Below are positions 47,863-56,689 of a stretch of DNA of 64,000 bases, piece by piece. Positions within the stretch are counted from its first letter, which is position 1; each line of letters starts with the position of its first letter. Below the pieces are notes generated by a model. The model saw only the letters and a list, made by a program, of their open reading frames with translations, was not told where the DNA came from and did not search any database. The stretch lies in contig CALKXJ010000003.1 of the NCBI GenBank assembly GCA_938003835.1, positions 62,001-126,000 of the forward strand, read 5' to 3'. A program made the translations under genes and the position numbers. Source of the stretch: an uncultured Bryobacteraceae bacterium (lineage in GTDB: Bacteria; Acidobacteriota; Terriglobia; Bryobacterales; Bryobacteraceae).

Positions 47863-49122
47863 ATGCACAGGCTGGCGTGGTTGGGCCTGGCGGCGGCGCT
47901 CTGGGGGCAGCCTTTCGCGGGCGTTCCCCACAGCGAATATCGCAGCCGGCGCGACGCCTTGCGCGAGTCGCTCAAGAGCGGCATGCTGATTCTCTTCGGC
48001 AACACGGAGAGGGAGCATGGCGAGCTGCGCTCGGGCTTCTCCCAGGAGCCCAATTTCTTCTACCTGACCGGCTGGGAGGAACCCGGGGCGATCCTGGTGA
48101 TGAGCCCCGGCGAAGAGGCGCTGTTCGTGCCGCGGCGGGATGCGGAGCGCGAGCGTTGGACGGGACCGAAGGCGGCGCCCGAGGACCCCAACATTCGCGA
48201 AGTGACCGGCTTCGACCGGGTCTTCGCCACCGAGGAGTTCGAAGCGCGGTTGCCGGAGCTCATCAGGAACGCCTCCCGGATCTACACCTTGACGGAGGCG
48301 CCCGCGGCCGGGCGCCTGAAAGCGCTGCTGCCGCTGCGCGAGCTCACCGACATTGCGGCGCCCTTGGCGCGCCTGCGGATGAAGAAGTCTCCGGCCGAAC
48401 TCGAGCTGATCCGGAGGGCCACCGCCGTGACCCTGGAGGCGCACCGGGCTGCCTGGCGGCGGCTGGCCGCCGGCCTGTTCGAGTATCAGCTTGCCGCCAC
48501 CGCTGCCGGGGTCTATTTCGAGGCTGGCTGCCGCCGGCACGCCTATGCGCCGATTGTGGCGTCGGGCCCCAACGCGCTGACCCTGCATTACAACGCCAAC
48601 CGCCGGCGGATCGAGCCGGGCGAGCTGGTGCTGATGGACCTAGGCGGCGAGTGCGCCTCCTACGCCGCCGACATCACGCGCACGGTTCCGGCGGGGGGCA
48701 AGTTCGGCGAGCGCCAGAGGGAGCTGTACGAGATCGTGCTCGGGGCGCAAAGGGCGGTGATCGCCGCCGTCAAGCCGGGCATGACGCTGGCCAGAAGCGG
48801 GCCGAACTCGCTGCACCAGATCGCGGTGGATTATTTCAACCAGCACGCGAAAGGGCCCGGCGGCGAGCCGCTCGGCAAGTATTTCACCCACGGCATCGGC
48901 CACCACGTCGGCCTGGAGGTTCATGACGCGGCCGAGGCGGCCCGCCCGCTCGAGCCGGGCATGGTGATTACCGTCGAGCCCGGCCTTTACATCCCCGAGG
49001 AGGGCATCGGCATTCGGATCGAAGATATGGTGCTGGTGACGGAGGACGGCGCCGAGGTTTTGAGCGCCGCTCTGCCCAAGGAGCCCGCCGAGGTGGAACG
49101 GGCGCTATCGAAAGGCGGCTGA
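47863..49122 (+). CDS. Xaa-Pro aminopeptidase (M24B, PepP-like), exported
   Basis: The 419-residue protein has an N-terminal hydrophobic signal (MHRLAWLGLAAALWG), an AMP_N domain (about 20-150: YRSRRDALRESLKSGMLILFG) and a pita-bread M24 domain with the five metal ligands in LMDLGGECASYAADITRTV, HGIGHHVGLEVHD, VITVEPGLYIP and GIRIEDMVLV. It removes an N-terminal residue before proline. ATG 47863 is preferred to the frame start at 47845. The CHASE2 kinase starts 2 bp after its stop. Confidence 0.92.
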   Translation: MHRLAWLGLAAALWGQPFAGVPHSEYRSRRDALRESLKSGMLILFGNTEREHGELRSGFSQEPNFFYLTGWEEPGAILVMSPGEEALFVPRRDAERERWTGPKAAPEDPNIREVTGFDRVFATEEFEARLPELIRNASRIYTLTEAPAAGRLKALLPLRELTDIAAPLARLRMKKSPAELELIRRATAVTLEAHRAAWRRLAAGLFEYQLAATAAGVYFEAGCRRHAYAPIVASGPNALTLHYNANRRRIEPGELVLMDLGGECASYAADITRTVPAGGKFGERQRELYEIVLGAQRAVIAAVKPGMTLARSGPNSLHQIAVDYFNQHAKGPGGEPLGKYFTHGIGHHVGLEVHDAAEAARPLEPGMVITVEPGLYIPEEGIGIRIEDMVLVTEDGAEVLSAALPKEPAEVERALSKGG

Positions 49123-49124
49123 AG

Positions 49125-50996
49125 ATGCGCCGGCTCCGCCTCTCCGAGTTCGGCTATGTGGCGGCGCTGGCGGCCTGCTCGGTGGTGGCGATCGTCGCCG
49201 GCTGGACGGCGCCCGCCTCCCAGCTGGACAACGACGTTTACGACTTCCTGTTCCGGCTGACGGCCCGGCCGGTGGGCGATGCGGAGGCCGTGGTGCTGGC
49301 GATCGATGAGCCGACACTGGTGGCCCTGGGGGGCATGCGCCGGCTCCGCTCGATCGTCGCCCAGGGACTCGAGCGGGCCGCCCCGGCGCGCCCCAAAGCG
49401 GTCGTTGTGGATCTGATCCTGGCCGATGCGGGCGAGCCGGCCGAAGACGCCCGCCTGGAGGCGGCCCTCTCCCGAACGAACAACCTGGTTCTGGCCTGCA
49501 ACCTGGTCGAAGGCAACTGGGAGGATCCGCTGGCGCGGTTTGCGCGACAGGCGCGCGCCATCGGCCACGTCCATGCCGACCCGGACCCGTTGGACAGCGT
49601 CACGCGGCGCATTCCGCTCGAGAAGGCCACGCGGGCGGAGCGCCGCTGGGCGCTGGCGCTCGAAGCCTTTCGCCTGGCGCGCGGCGGAGGGCCGGTGCTC
49701 GAAAGCCCGGAGGGGGTGGAAGTCGCCGGAACCTTCATCCCGGCGCGGCGCACCGGCGAGGCGAGCCGCTCGATGCTGGTGCGGTACTTCGCGCGGCCCG
49801 AGCAGGCGCGGGCATCGATGCCGCTCGTCTCCATTCTCGAGCTGGAGCGAGGGCGCGCGGCGCTCGACGAGCTCCGCGGGAAAGTGGTCTTCGTCGGCCT
49901 CACCGCGCAGTCGGCGCCGGGCGATCGCCACGCCACGCCCCACGGAGGCGGCCGCCAGTTGCCCGGCGTGGAAATTCACGCCTCGGCCTACGAGACGATG
50001 GCCCGGGGAGAGTTTCTCCGGCCGGTCCGGGACTCCGTGGTGTTGCTCTCCTGCCTCGGCATCGCGGCTGCGGCCGGGCTCACCTTCGCGTTTGTGTCCG
50101 GCTGGGTGGCCTACTTGTTCGGGGCGCTGCTGCTCGTGGCGGTGCATCTGGCGCCGGCGGCGCTGTTTCGAGCCGGCCTGGTCTTCCCCTACGCCGCGCC
50201 GCTCGCCACCGCCTGGCTGACCGTGGCCGGGGCGGCGACCTACCAGCACTTCGTCGTGCGGCGCCTGCTGCGGAAGTCCGAAGCCGCCCGCAGCCGCTAC
50301 CAGCAGGCCATTCACTTCGTCACGCACGAGATGCGCACGCCGCTGACGGCGATTCAGGGCTCGAGCGAGCTGATGGGTCGCTATGCGCTCAGCGAGGACA
50401 AGCGCCGCCAGCTTGCCCAGATGATCAACGCCGAATCCAAGCGCCTGGCGCGGATGATCCAGACCTTTCTCGATGTCGAGCGGCTCAGCGAGGGCCAGAT
50501 GGAGCTCAAACGCGAGCCGTTCGCCGTCGCTACAATCATAGAGTCGTGCCTGGAGCGCGTGCGGCCGCTGGCCGAACGCAAACGCATCGCCCTGTGCCAA
50601 GGCGAGATCGCCGACGCCGAGCTCGTGGGCGACCAGGAGTTGATGGAGTACGCCGTCTATAACCTGCTGAACAACGCCGTCAAGTACTCGCCGCCCGAGA
50701 CCGAGATCACGATCTCGGCCCAGCGGGACAACCAGCGCCTGCGGCTTTCGGTCAAGGATCAGGGCATCGGGATGGACGAGGCGGAACTGAAGAACATTTT
50801 CCGGAAATTCTACCGGACCAAGCGGGCCGAGGCCTCCGGCGAGGCGGGCACGGGCATCGGGCTGGCTATTGTCGAACAGGTGGTCAGCCACCACGGCGGC
50901 CGCATCGAGGTGACGAGCAAGCCGGGCGCCGGCTCCTGCTTCACGCTCGTGTTGCCGGTGGCGGTCCCGGCTCGGGAGGCGAAGTCCCGCAGGTGA
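49125..50996 (+). CDS. CHASE2-domain sensor histidine kinase
   Basis: The 623-residue kinase has an N-terminal helix, a periplasmic CHASE2 domain (about 30-290: DNDVYDFLFRLTARP, AVVLAIDEPTL, GKVVFVGLTAQSAPGDRHATP), three membrane helices (about 302-375), HisKA with HEMRTPLTAIQGSSELM (His401), and HATPase (YNLLNNAVKYSPPETE, VKDQGIGM, GTGIGLAIVEQVVSHHGGRI). It senses an unknown extracytoplasmic cue. The regulator gene overlaps or closely follows, so the two form a cognate pair. Confidence 0.94.
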   Translation: MRRLRLSEFGYVAALAACSVVAIVAGWTAPASQLDNDVYDFLFRLTARPVGDAEAVVLAIDEPTLVALGGMRRLRSIVAQGLERAAPARPKAVVVDLILADAGEPAEDARLEAALSRTNNLVLACNLVEGNWEDPLARFARQARAIGHVHADPDPLDSVTRRIPLEKATRAERRWALALEAFRLARGGGPVLESPEGVEVAGTFIPARRTGEASRSMLVRYFARPEQARASMPLVSILELERGRAALDELRGKVVFVGLTAQSAPGDRHATPHGGGRQLPGVEIHASAYETMARGEFLRPVRDSVVLLSCLGIAAAAGLTFAFVSGWVAYLFGALLLVAVHLAPAALFRAGLVFPYAAPLATAWLTVAGAATYQHFVVRRLLRKSEAARSRYQQAIHFVTHEMRTPLTAIQGSSELMGRYALSEDKRRQLAQMINAESKRLARMIQTFLDVERLSEGQMELKREPFAVATIIESCLERVRPLAERKRIALCQGEIADAELVGDQELMEYAVYNLLNNAVKYSPPETEITISAQRDNQRLRLSVKDQGIGMDEAELKNIFRKFYRTKRAEASGEAGTGIGLAIVEQVVSHHGGRIEVTSKPGAGSCFTLVLPVAVPAREAKSRR

Positions 50997-51007
50997 GGAG
51001 CACGAGC

Positions 51008-52327
51008 GTGCCGCGCCTTCTGGTGGTGGAGGACGACAGCGCCGTGCGCACCACCATCACCACGTTTCTCGAGCTGGAGGGCTATGAGGTCGACGCCGTG
51101 GCGAGCTCTGCGGAAGCGCTCGAACGGTTGAGGACGGCCCGCTACCCGATCATCGTCTCCGACATCTATCTGGACGAGCGCACGGGCCTGGACATTCTCC
51201 AGGCGGCTCGGCAGATGGATCCGCGGTGCGCCGTGATCCTGATGACAGCGCGCGGAACCATGGAAACGGTGATGAAGGCGACCGAGGGCGGCGTCTTCGA
51301 CTACCTCGCCAAGCCCTTCGAGCTCGACCGCATGCTCGAGACCATCAAACGGGCCGAGGCGGCGCTGGCCGAGGCCGAACGGGGCGAGGCGTCGGAGCCC
51401 GAGGAGCTGCCGGAGACCGAGATGATCGGCAGCTCGGCGCCCATGGTCGAACTCTACAAGACGATCTCGCGCGTGGCGCCGACCGACGCCACAGTGCTGA
51501 TCGAAGGCGAGACGGGAACAGGCAAGGAGCTGGTGGCGCGGCTCATCCACCGCAACAGCAAACGCGCCGGCCAACCCTTCGTGCCGGTGGATTGCGGGGC
51601 GATTGCGCCCACGCTGCTCGAAAGCGAGCTCTTCGGCGCGCTCAAGGGCTCCTACACCGGGGCCGACCGCGACCGGGTCGGCGTGCTCGAGGCGGCGCAC
51701 CGGGGCACGGTCTTCCTCGACGAAATCGGCGACATCGAGCTCGGCTTCCAGCTCAAGCTGCTGCGGTTTCTCCAGGAGCGGCAGGTGCGGCCGCTGGGCT
51801 CGGCGAGGGCGCGCGAAGTCGATGTGCGGGTGCTGGCGGCGACCAATCGCGACGTGCAGCGACTGGTGGACGAGGGCAAGTTCCGCCAGGATCTCTGGTT
51901 CCGCCTGAACGTGGTACGCATCAAGGTGCCGCCGCTGAGGGAGCGCTTCGGCGACGTGCGTCTGCTGGCGGCCTTCTTCCTGCGCCGTTACAACGAGCGC
52001 TACGGGCAGCAGGCTCGCCTTCTGGAAAGCGGCCTGGGGGTGATGGAGCAATACCGCTGGCCGGGCAACGTGCGCCAGCTCCAGCACATGATGGAGCGGC
52101 TGGTGATTCTGGCCCCGGCCGGTCGCATCGACGCCGAGGCGGTGCGCGAGGCGATTCGCGCCATGGAGTCTCGCGAACAGGTCAGCGAATCGCTAGCCGA
52201 CACCGAGGCGGAGCAGATCCGCCGCGTGCTGGCGGCCACTAAGGGTAACAAGAGCCATGCCGCCAAGATCCTGGGCATCGAGCGCAAGACGCTCTACCGG
52301 AAGCTGGAGCGGCTGGGCATGATCTAA
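51008..52327 (+). CDS. NtrC-family sigma-54-dependent response regulator
   Basis: The 439-residue protein has a receiver (phosphoacceptor Asp52 in [10 protein letters not shown]), AAA+ domain (about 138-375) with Walker A GETGTGKE (Lys173), Walker B FLDEIGD and the sigma-54 loop reading GSYTGA (214-219) in place of the usual GAFTGA, and a Fis-type HTH ([20 protein letters not shown]). The start at GTG 51008 is decided by AGGAG at 50996-51000 with 7-nt spacing; GTG 50993 would overlap the kinase by 4 bp. Targets are unknown. Confidence 0.93.
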   Translation: MPRLLVVEDDSAVRTTITTFLELEGYEVDAVASSAEALERLRTARYPIIVSDIYLDERTGLDILQAARQMDPRCAVILMTARGTMETVMKATEGGVFDYLAKPFELDRMLETIKRAEAALAEAERGEASEPEELPETEMIGSSAPMVELYKTISRVAPTDATVLIEGETGTGKELVARLIHRNSKRAGQPFVPVDCGAIAPTLLESELFGALKGSYTGADRDRVGVLEAAHRGTVFLDEIGDIELGFQLKLLRFLQERQVRPLGSARAREVDVRVLAATNRDVQRLVDEGKFRQDLWFRLNVVRIKVPPLRERFGDVRLLAAFFLRRYNERYGQQARLLESGLGVMEQYRWPGNVRQLQHMMERLVILAPAGRIDAEAVREAIRAMESREQVSESLADTEAEQIRRVLAATKGNKSHAAKILGIERKTLYRKLERLGMI

Positions 52328-52390
52328 GCGGTGCCGCTTGCGGAGCGGGCGGCAAGCAGGCACCATAGGGCAAGGAGAGTTTCGAAGCCG

Positions 52391-53221
52391 ATGAAATCCA
52401 CGCTAAGCCGACGTTCCTTTTTCGCTTTGCCCGCACTCGGAGCGCTCGCCCAGCGCATGAAGGTTCCCTACGGGCTCGAGCTGTACTCGGTGCGCGACCA
52501 GATGAAGGCGGACGTTCCGCGCGTTCTGCGCGAGGTGGCGCGCATGGGGTACGAGGTGGTGGAGTTCTACGCCGTCTACTTCGACTACACCGCCGAACAA
52601 GCCAAAGAGCTGCGTAAGGTGATGGACGATGTCGGCCTGCGCTGCACGAGCACGCACAATGCCGGGAAGTTCCTCGAACCGGAGAATCTGAACCGCACCA
52701 TCGAGCTCAACCAGATTCTCGGCAGCCGGCACATCATCCAGGCCAGCGCCGGCAAGATCACGTCGCTCGACGGCTGGCGCCGCGTGGCCGATCGGCTCAA
52801 CGAGGTGGCCGACACGCTCCGGCCCCACGGCCTGCGGACCGGCTTCCACAACCACCCGCTCGAGTTCCAGCCGCTCGAAGGCCGGCTGCCCATGGACGTG
52901 CTCGGGGAGAGCACGGCGAAGGAGGTGATTCTCCAGCTCGATGCCGGCGCGGCGCTGGCCGCCGGCGCTGACCCGGTAGCCTTCATCCGCCGCTTCCCTG
53001 GCCGCGTCGCCAGCATTCACGTCAAGGACTACTCTCCGGAGCCGGGCAAGGGCTTCCGCGTGTTGCTCGGCGAGGGCGCCGTCGACTGGAAAGCGCTGTT
53101 CGAGGCTGCCGAGACGGTGGGCGGCGTCGAGTACTACTTCATCGAACAGGAAGGCTCCGAGTATCCCTCGATGGAGACGGCGGAGCGGTGCCTGGCGGCG
53201 TTGCGCAAGCTGCGCGGCTGA
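52391..53221 (+). CDS. Tat-exported sugar phosphate isomerase/epimerase
   Basis: The 276-residue protein has a twin-arginine signal (STLSRRSFFALPALGALAQ) and a xylose isomerase-like barrel with metal-ligand segments GFHNHPLEFQPL, ILQLDAGAALAAG, ASIHVKDYSPEPG and YFIEQEGSE. It would act in the periplasm on a sugar. AGGAGAG is upstream of the ATG at 52391; the frame is open to 52331. It follows the sigma-54 activator by 63 bp. Confidence 0.88.
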   Translation: MKSTLSRRSFFALPALGALAQRMKVPYGLELYSVRDQMKADVPRVLREVARMGYEVVEFYAVYFDYTAEQAKELRKVMDDVGLRCTSTHNAGKFLEPENLNRTIELNQILGSRHIIQASAGKITSLDGWRRVADRLNEVADTLRPHGLRTGFHNHPLEFQPLEGRLPMDVLGESTAKEVILQLDAGAALAAGADPVAFIRRFPGRVASIHVKDYSPEPGKGFRVLLGEGAVDWKALFEAAETVGGVEYYFIEQEGSEYPSMETAERCLAALRKLRG

Positions 53222-53235
53222 AGGGCCCCAACCTG

Positions 53236-53241
53236 TATAAT
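53236..53241 (+). promoter_or_regulatory. -10 box TATAAT before the DUF362 gene
   Basis: A perfect TATAAT 32 nt before the preferred ATG 53274. Transcription would start near 53248, leaving a short leader with GGAGG at 53264-53268. The -35 is weak. Confidence 0.45.
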
Positions 53242-53273
53242 CAGGTATGAAAATCCTTCTGGCGGAGGCCATC

Positions 53274-54323
53274 ATGCCTGATTTGACGCGGCGGCATTTC
53301 TTTCATTCTGCGCTGGGGGCGGTGGCAGCTTCCCCCCTGGTGCGGGCGCAGAGTCCCATCCCCGTCTATGACCAGCGGGCCCGCGTGGCTCTCGTGCACG
53401 GTGAAGACCGGCGCAAGAACATCTACGAGGCGCTCAAGATGATCGAGCCGGACATCGCGCCGGCGCTCAAGAGCAAGCGTTACGTCATCATCAAGCCTAA
53501 CAACGTTTCCACGCGCAACCAGCTCGCCAGCACCCATGCCGACGCTCTGCGCGGCATCCTCGATTTTCTGGAGCCCTACCGCAAGCCGGTGGTCATCGCC
53601 GAATCCTCGGCCGGAGACACGCGCGAGGGCTACGAGACCTTCCTCTACACGCGCCTGCCGGGTGAGTACAAGCCGCTCCAGGTGAAGCTTGTCGACCTCA
53701 ATGAAGAGGGGCTTTACGAGGTGATTCACATCCTGGACGCCAATCTTCACCCGGTGCCCGTGCGCCTGGCCAAGCGGCTGCTCGATCCGGACGCCTTCGT
53801 GCTTTGCGCGGCGGTCATGAAGACGCACAATACCGTCATCGCCACGCTTTCGGTGAAGAACATGACGCTCGGGGCGCCCCTGCACCAGCCGCCGGGCGAG
53901 ACGCGGCGCTGGAACGACAAGCGGCACTACCACGGCGGGGTGCGACAGACGCACTACGGCATGATGCTGACGGCGCAAAAGATGCGGCCGTACTGGGGCG
54001 CCACGGTCATCGACGGCTTCGAGGGAATGGAGGGCAACGGCCCGGTTTCCGGCACGCCCGTGCCTTCGCGGGTGGCCATCGCCGCGGCCGACTACATCGC
54101 CGCCGACCGCGTGGCGGTCGAGGCCATGGGCATCGATGCCGACTGGATCGGCTACCTCAAGTTCTGCCATCAGGTGGGGCTCGGCCAGTACGAGCTCGAC
54201 AAGATCGACATCGCCGGCGCCCCGCTCGAGAAGGTTCGCCGGAAGTACGTCCTGCATCGGGACATCGAGCGCCAGCTCCAGTGGATGGGCGAGATGACCG
54301 AGGTGCCGCCGAAGCTCGGCTGA
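53274..54323 (+). CDS. Tat-exported DUF362 protein
   Basis: The 349-residue protein has a Tat signal (LTRRHFFHSALGAVAASP) and a DUF362 core: VIIKPNNVSTRNQLASTHADAL, AESSAGDTREGYETF, VLCAAVMKTHNTVIATLSVK, VIDGFEGMEGNGPVSGTPV, AADYIAADRVAVEAMGID. DUF362 proteins are often linked to iron-sulphur or redox functions, but here there is no ferredoxin domain or cysteine cluster, so the role is unknown. ATG 53274 with GGAGG is preferred to ATG 53247. Confidence 0.85.
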   Translation: MPDLTRRHFFHSALGAVAASPLVRAQSPIPVYDQRARVALVHGEDRRKNIYEALKMIEPDIAPALKSKRYVIIKPNNVSTRNQLASTHADALRGILDFLEPYRKPVVIAESSAGDTREGYETFLYTRLPGEYKPLQVKLVDLNEEGLYEVIHILDANLHPVPVRLAKRLLDPDAFVLCAAVMKTHNTVIATLSVKNMTLGAPLHQPPGETRRWNDKRHYHGGVRQTHYGMMLTAQKMRPYWGATVIDGFEGMEGNGPVSGTPVPSRVAIAAADYIAADRVAVEAMGIDADWIGYLKFCHQVGLGQYELDKIDIAGAPLEKVRRKYVLHRDIERQLQWMGEMTEVPPKLG

Positions 54324-54358
54324 GGCCCCGGCGGGCCGGCGGCGCCGCGCGCCGATGC

Positions 54359-54364
54359 TATGAT
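54359..54364 (+). promoter_or_regulatory. -10 box of the tRNA-Leu gene
   Basis: TATGAT ends 9 nt before the mature tRNA start, suiting a start of transcription close to the tRNA 5' end. Confidence 0.4.
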
Positions 54365-54373
54365 GGCAGTCGA

Positions 54374-54458
54374 GCGAACGTGGCGGAACTGGCAGACGCA
54401 CCAGACTTAGGATCTGGCGGGGCAACCCGTGGGGGTTCGACTCCCCCCGTTCGCACCA
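54374..54458 (+). tRNA. tRNA-Leu (anticodon UAG)
   Basis: The 85-nt sequence folds into a class II tRNA: acceptor arms GCGAACG/CGTTCGC, anticodon stem CCAGA/TCTGG around loop CTTAGGA with anticodon TAG at 54408-54410, a long variable arm, and T loop GGTTCGACTCC. The CCA end is encoded. It reads CUA and, by wobble, other CUN leucine codons. Confidence 0.95.
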
Positions 54459-54531
54459 CTCCCCGGCCCTAAAGCGCAAGGTCCTCGCTCGGTTCAAGGC
54501 GTGATAGATTCCGCGTAGCGGGGATCATCCG

Positions 54532-55215
54532 GTGCCATTCGGGTTTTGGTTGGCCGTCGTTCTCTCCTCCGCCGCAAACTCATCGACGTTTGTGGCCGAC
54601 TACGTCGAGGACCGCTCGAACCGGGTCTTCGGCTGCTACTGCGAATGGTCCAGCGAAAATGTGATCTCGGGGCGCGAGGCGGCCCTGGTCTGGCATGTGC
54701 GTTCGGGCTGTTACCGGGGCGTCGATCTGGCGGGCGTCACGGTGGCGGCGGTCATCGAAGGCGAGGACAACCTCAGCCGCGGCAACCCACCGCGCAAGAG
54801 CGTGCTGAACGTCAGCGAGGCGGCCAGCGCCGAGCAGCGGAGCGCCGCCGAAGCCTGGGTGCGGGACCGCTACGGCGCGCTGCTGGGAACCGTGTTGCGG
54901 GTCTGCGCCCTGCCGTTGCGCTTCCTCCGCCAGGGTGATCTGGCGTCGCTCAAGGTCGGGGACCGGTTGGAGCTGGAGATGCGGCGGGCCCGGCCTAGGG
55001 TGGACGTGATGCAGGCGGCGACGCACTGGTACGATCCCTTCATCGCGCTCGAGGAGACGATCCTGGCCACCGGGCTGCGCTCGAAGTATTCGGGCGGGGA
55101 AATTGATCGCCGCTGGGACTGGCGCGATCCGGGCATTACCGGCTACTTCGGCACGGTGCGGCTCCAAGGGGAGGAGATGGCCTGCGCCGGGCGCCCCTCC
55201 GTCGGGCGCAGTTGA
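54532..55215 (+). CDS. Exported protein, resembles DUF1326-type proteins
   Basis: The 227-residue protein starts at GTG with a short signal peptide (MPFGFWLAVVLSSAANSSTF). The body has an early Cys-x-Cys (VFGCYCEWSSEN), GREAALVWHVRSG, GVDLAGVTVAAVI and a C-terminal region HWYDPFIALEETILATGL and GYFGTVRLQ. The first half resembles DUF1326-like proteins; I am not certain of the family. It may bind a metal or heme via the cysteines. No Shine-Dalgarno is obvious. Confidence 0.6.
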   Translation: MPFGFWLAVVLSSAANSSTFVADYVEDRSNRVFGCYCEWSSENVISGREAALVWHVRSGCYRGVDLAGVTVAAVIEGEDNLSRGNPPRKSVLNVSEAASAEQRSAAEAWVRDRYGALLGTVLRVCALPLRFLRQGDLASLKVGDRLELEMRRARPRVDVMQAATHWYDPFIALEETILATGLRSKYSGGEIDRRWDWRDPGITGYFGTVRLQGEEMACAGRPSVGRS

Positions 55216-55254
55216 CCCCCGCCGGGGGCCGGCAGCCCCGCCGGAGGGTCTTGT

Positions 55255-55260
55255 TACAAT
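55255..55260 (+). promoter_or_regulatory. Likely -10 box before the LolA-like gene
   Basis: TACAAT, about 95 nt before the start of the 55357 gene, in the 141-bp gap. No clear -35; a GC-rich dyad (CCCCC-GCC-GGGGG) lies at 55216-55228. Confidence 0.35.
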
Positions 55261-55356
55261 AAGCTTTCGCAACGGGCGGGCACAAACGCGCATCTAGGTG
55301 AACGAAGGCCGGTTTGGGCGAAAAGGTTCAAAGAGAAGCGGCAGGGAGGAAGTCGA

Positions 55357-56088
55357 TTGTTCTTTCGTAGCATGACCAGCTTGTTGTTGCTGGCGGCGGG
55401 AGCCTTTGCCTCCGCCGAACCGGTTGCCAATCCGAGGCCTGCCGAGGAGGTGCTGCGGCGCTACCTCGCCGCCACCGGCTCCCAGCGGACGGCGCTCCGG
55501 GACGTCTCCATGCAGGTCGACATCCAGGCCAACATCCCGGCGCTCAACAAGTCCGGCCGGCTGACGGCCTTGCGCCACATCTCGAAGGTGGGCAAGGTCA
55601 CCTACGAAGTGCTGTCGTTCATGGGCGACAACATGATCAAGCGCGATGTGATCGCCCGTTACATGACAGCCGAGGTCAAGTCCTCCTCCAACGGCGACGC
55701 CGACGCCATCGCCATCAACACCGACAACTACCGGTTCCGCTACCGCGGCATGTACGGCGACGGCGACTGGCGGCTGCATCTGTTCGAACTCAAGCCCAAG
55801 AAGAAGCGCGCCGGGCTGTTTGAAGGCTGGCTGTGGGTCGAGGACCGGACCGGCTTGCCCGTGCGCGAGTCGGGCCGGTTTGTCACGACGCCGTCGGTTT
55901 TTCTGAAGCGGATCGAGTTCGTTCGCGATTACGAGCTTCGGGACGGCATGGCCCTGCCGGCCTCGATCGAAAGTAGCATCGTGACCCGCGTGGTCGGCCT
56001 CGCCAAGATCAACATCCGCTTCCACGACATTCACTTCAACGGCGACCGCGGCGAACTGCGCGCCCAGACGGCCGCTCTGCTGCGCTAG
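55357..56088 (+). CDS. Exported outer-membrane lipoprotein-sorting (LolA)-like protein
   Basis: The 243-residue protein starts at TTG with GGAGGA at the ideal distance; ATG 55372 is an alternative. It has a signal peptide (about 1-21) and a half-barrel beta fold like LolA/LolB: RRYLAATGSQRTALRDVSMQ, YRFRYRGMYGDGDWRLHLF, GWLWVEDRTGLPVRESGRF, PASIESSIVTRVVG. It could carry a lipid or lipoprotein. It sits before rimP but has its own promoter. Confidence 0.6.
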   Translation: MFFRSMTSLLLLAAGAFASAEPVANPRPAEEVLRRYLAATGSQRTALRDVSMQVDIQANIPALNKSGRLTALRHISKVGKVTYEVLSFMGDNMIKRDVIARYMTAEVKSSSNGDADAIAINTDNYRFRYRGMYGDGDWRLHLFELKPKKKRAGLFEGWLWVEDRTGLPVRESGRFVTTPSVFLKRIEFVRDYELRDGMALPASIESSIVTRVVGLAKINIRFHDIHFNGDRGELRAQTAALLR

Positions 56089-56122
56089 GCCTCCCTCCGG
56101 CCGGTCCCGGCGGGGGCCGATG

Positions 56123-56128
56123 TATAAT
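56123..56128 (+). promoter_or_regulatory. -10 box of the rimP-nusA-infB operon
   Basis: A perfect TATAAT between the LolA-like gene and rimP. Transcription would start near 56135, so the hairpin terminator at 56154-56177 lies inside the leader. The -35 is not clear. Confidence 0.55.
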
Positions 56129-56153
56129 GTGGGAGAGGTATCGGCCGGCAAAC

Positions 56154-56177
56154 GGTGGGTTAGAAACCCACCTTTTT
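56154..56177 (+). terminator. Attenuator-like hairpin in the rimP leader
   Basis: GGTGGGTT (56154-56161) and AACCCACC (56165-56172) make an 8-bp perfect stem with a 3-nt loop, immediately followed by five T residues (56173-56177). This is a textbook intrinsic terminator, yet it lies after the operon promoter and 5 nt before the rimP ATG, as expected for premature-termination control. Confidence 0.75.
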
Positions 56178-56182
56178 CGTGA

Positions 56183-56665
56183 ATGGGCGTGCAACAGGCA
56201 ACAAAAGAAGGCGTCGTGGCTCGTGTCCTGGAGATCGCCGAACGTGTCGGCGCGGCCGAAGGAATCGAGATCGTGGACGTCGAATTCAAGGGCGCGGGAA
56301 GCCGGCGGGTTCTGCGCGTTTTCATTGACAAGCCTGAGGGGATTTCGCACGCCGATTGCGAGTTCATGTCACGCCAGATCGGGACGATCCTCGATGTCGA
56401 AGACGTCGTTCCCGGCGGCGCCTACCACCTCGAGATCAGCTCTCCCGGCATCGAGCGCCGGTTGAAAAAACCGCGCGATTTCGAGCGGTTCGTGGGACGC
56501 AAGGTGAAGGTCACGCTGCGCGTGCCGGTGGCCGAGCGGCGGCACTACGAAGGGGTGCTGAGCGGTTTCGCCGACGGCGTTGTGACGATCGAGCCGGCCG
56601 AGGGCCGGCCCGTGTCGTTCCGCCTCGAGGATCTCGAGCGGGCCAACCTGAAGTTCGACTGGTAA
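56183..56665 (+). CDS. rimP: Ribosome maturation factor RimP
   Basis: The 160-residue protein assists 30S assembly. It has an N-terminal alpha/beta domain (VVARVLEIAERVGAAEGIEI, RRVLRVFIDKPEGISHADCE, YHLEISSPGIERRL) and a C-terminal SH3-like domain (VGRKVKVTLR, SGFADGVVTI, EDLERANLKFDW). ATG 56183 has no Shine-Dalgarno; an in-frame GTG at 56216 does (AGAAGG), so the start may be further in. The gene leads the rimP-nusA-infB operon. Confidence 0.95.
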   Translation: MGVQQATKEGVVARVLEIAERVGAAEGIEIVDVEFKGAGSRRVLRVFIDKPEGISHADCEFMSRQIGTILDVEDVVPGGAYHLEISSPGIERRLKKPRDFERFVGRKVKVTLRVPVAERRHYEGVLSGFADGVVTIEPAEGRPVSFRLEDLERANLKFDW

Positions 56666-56689
56666 TTCCCGACACAGGAAGCAACGAGG

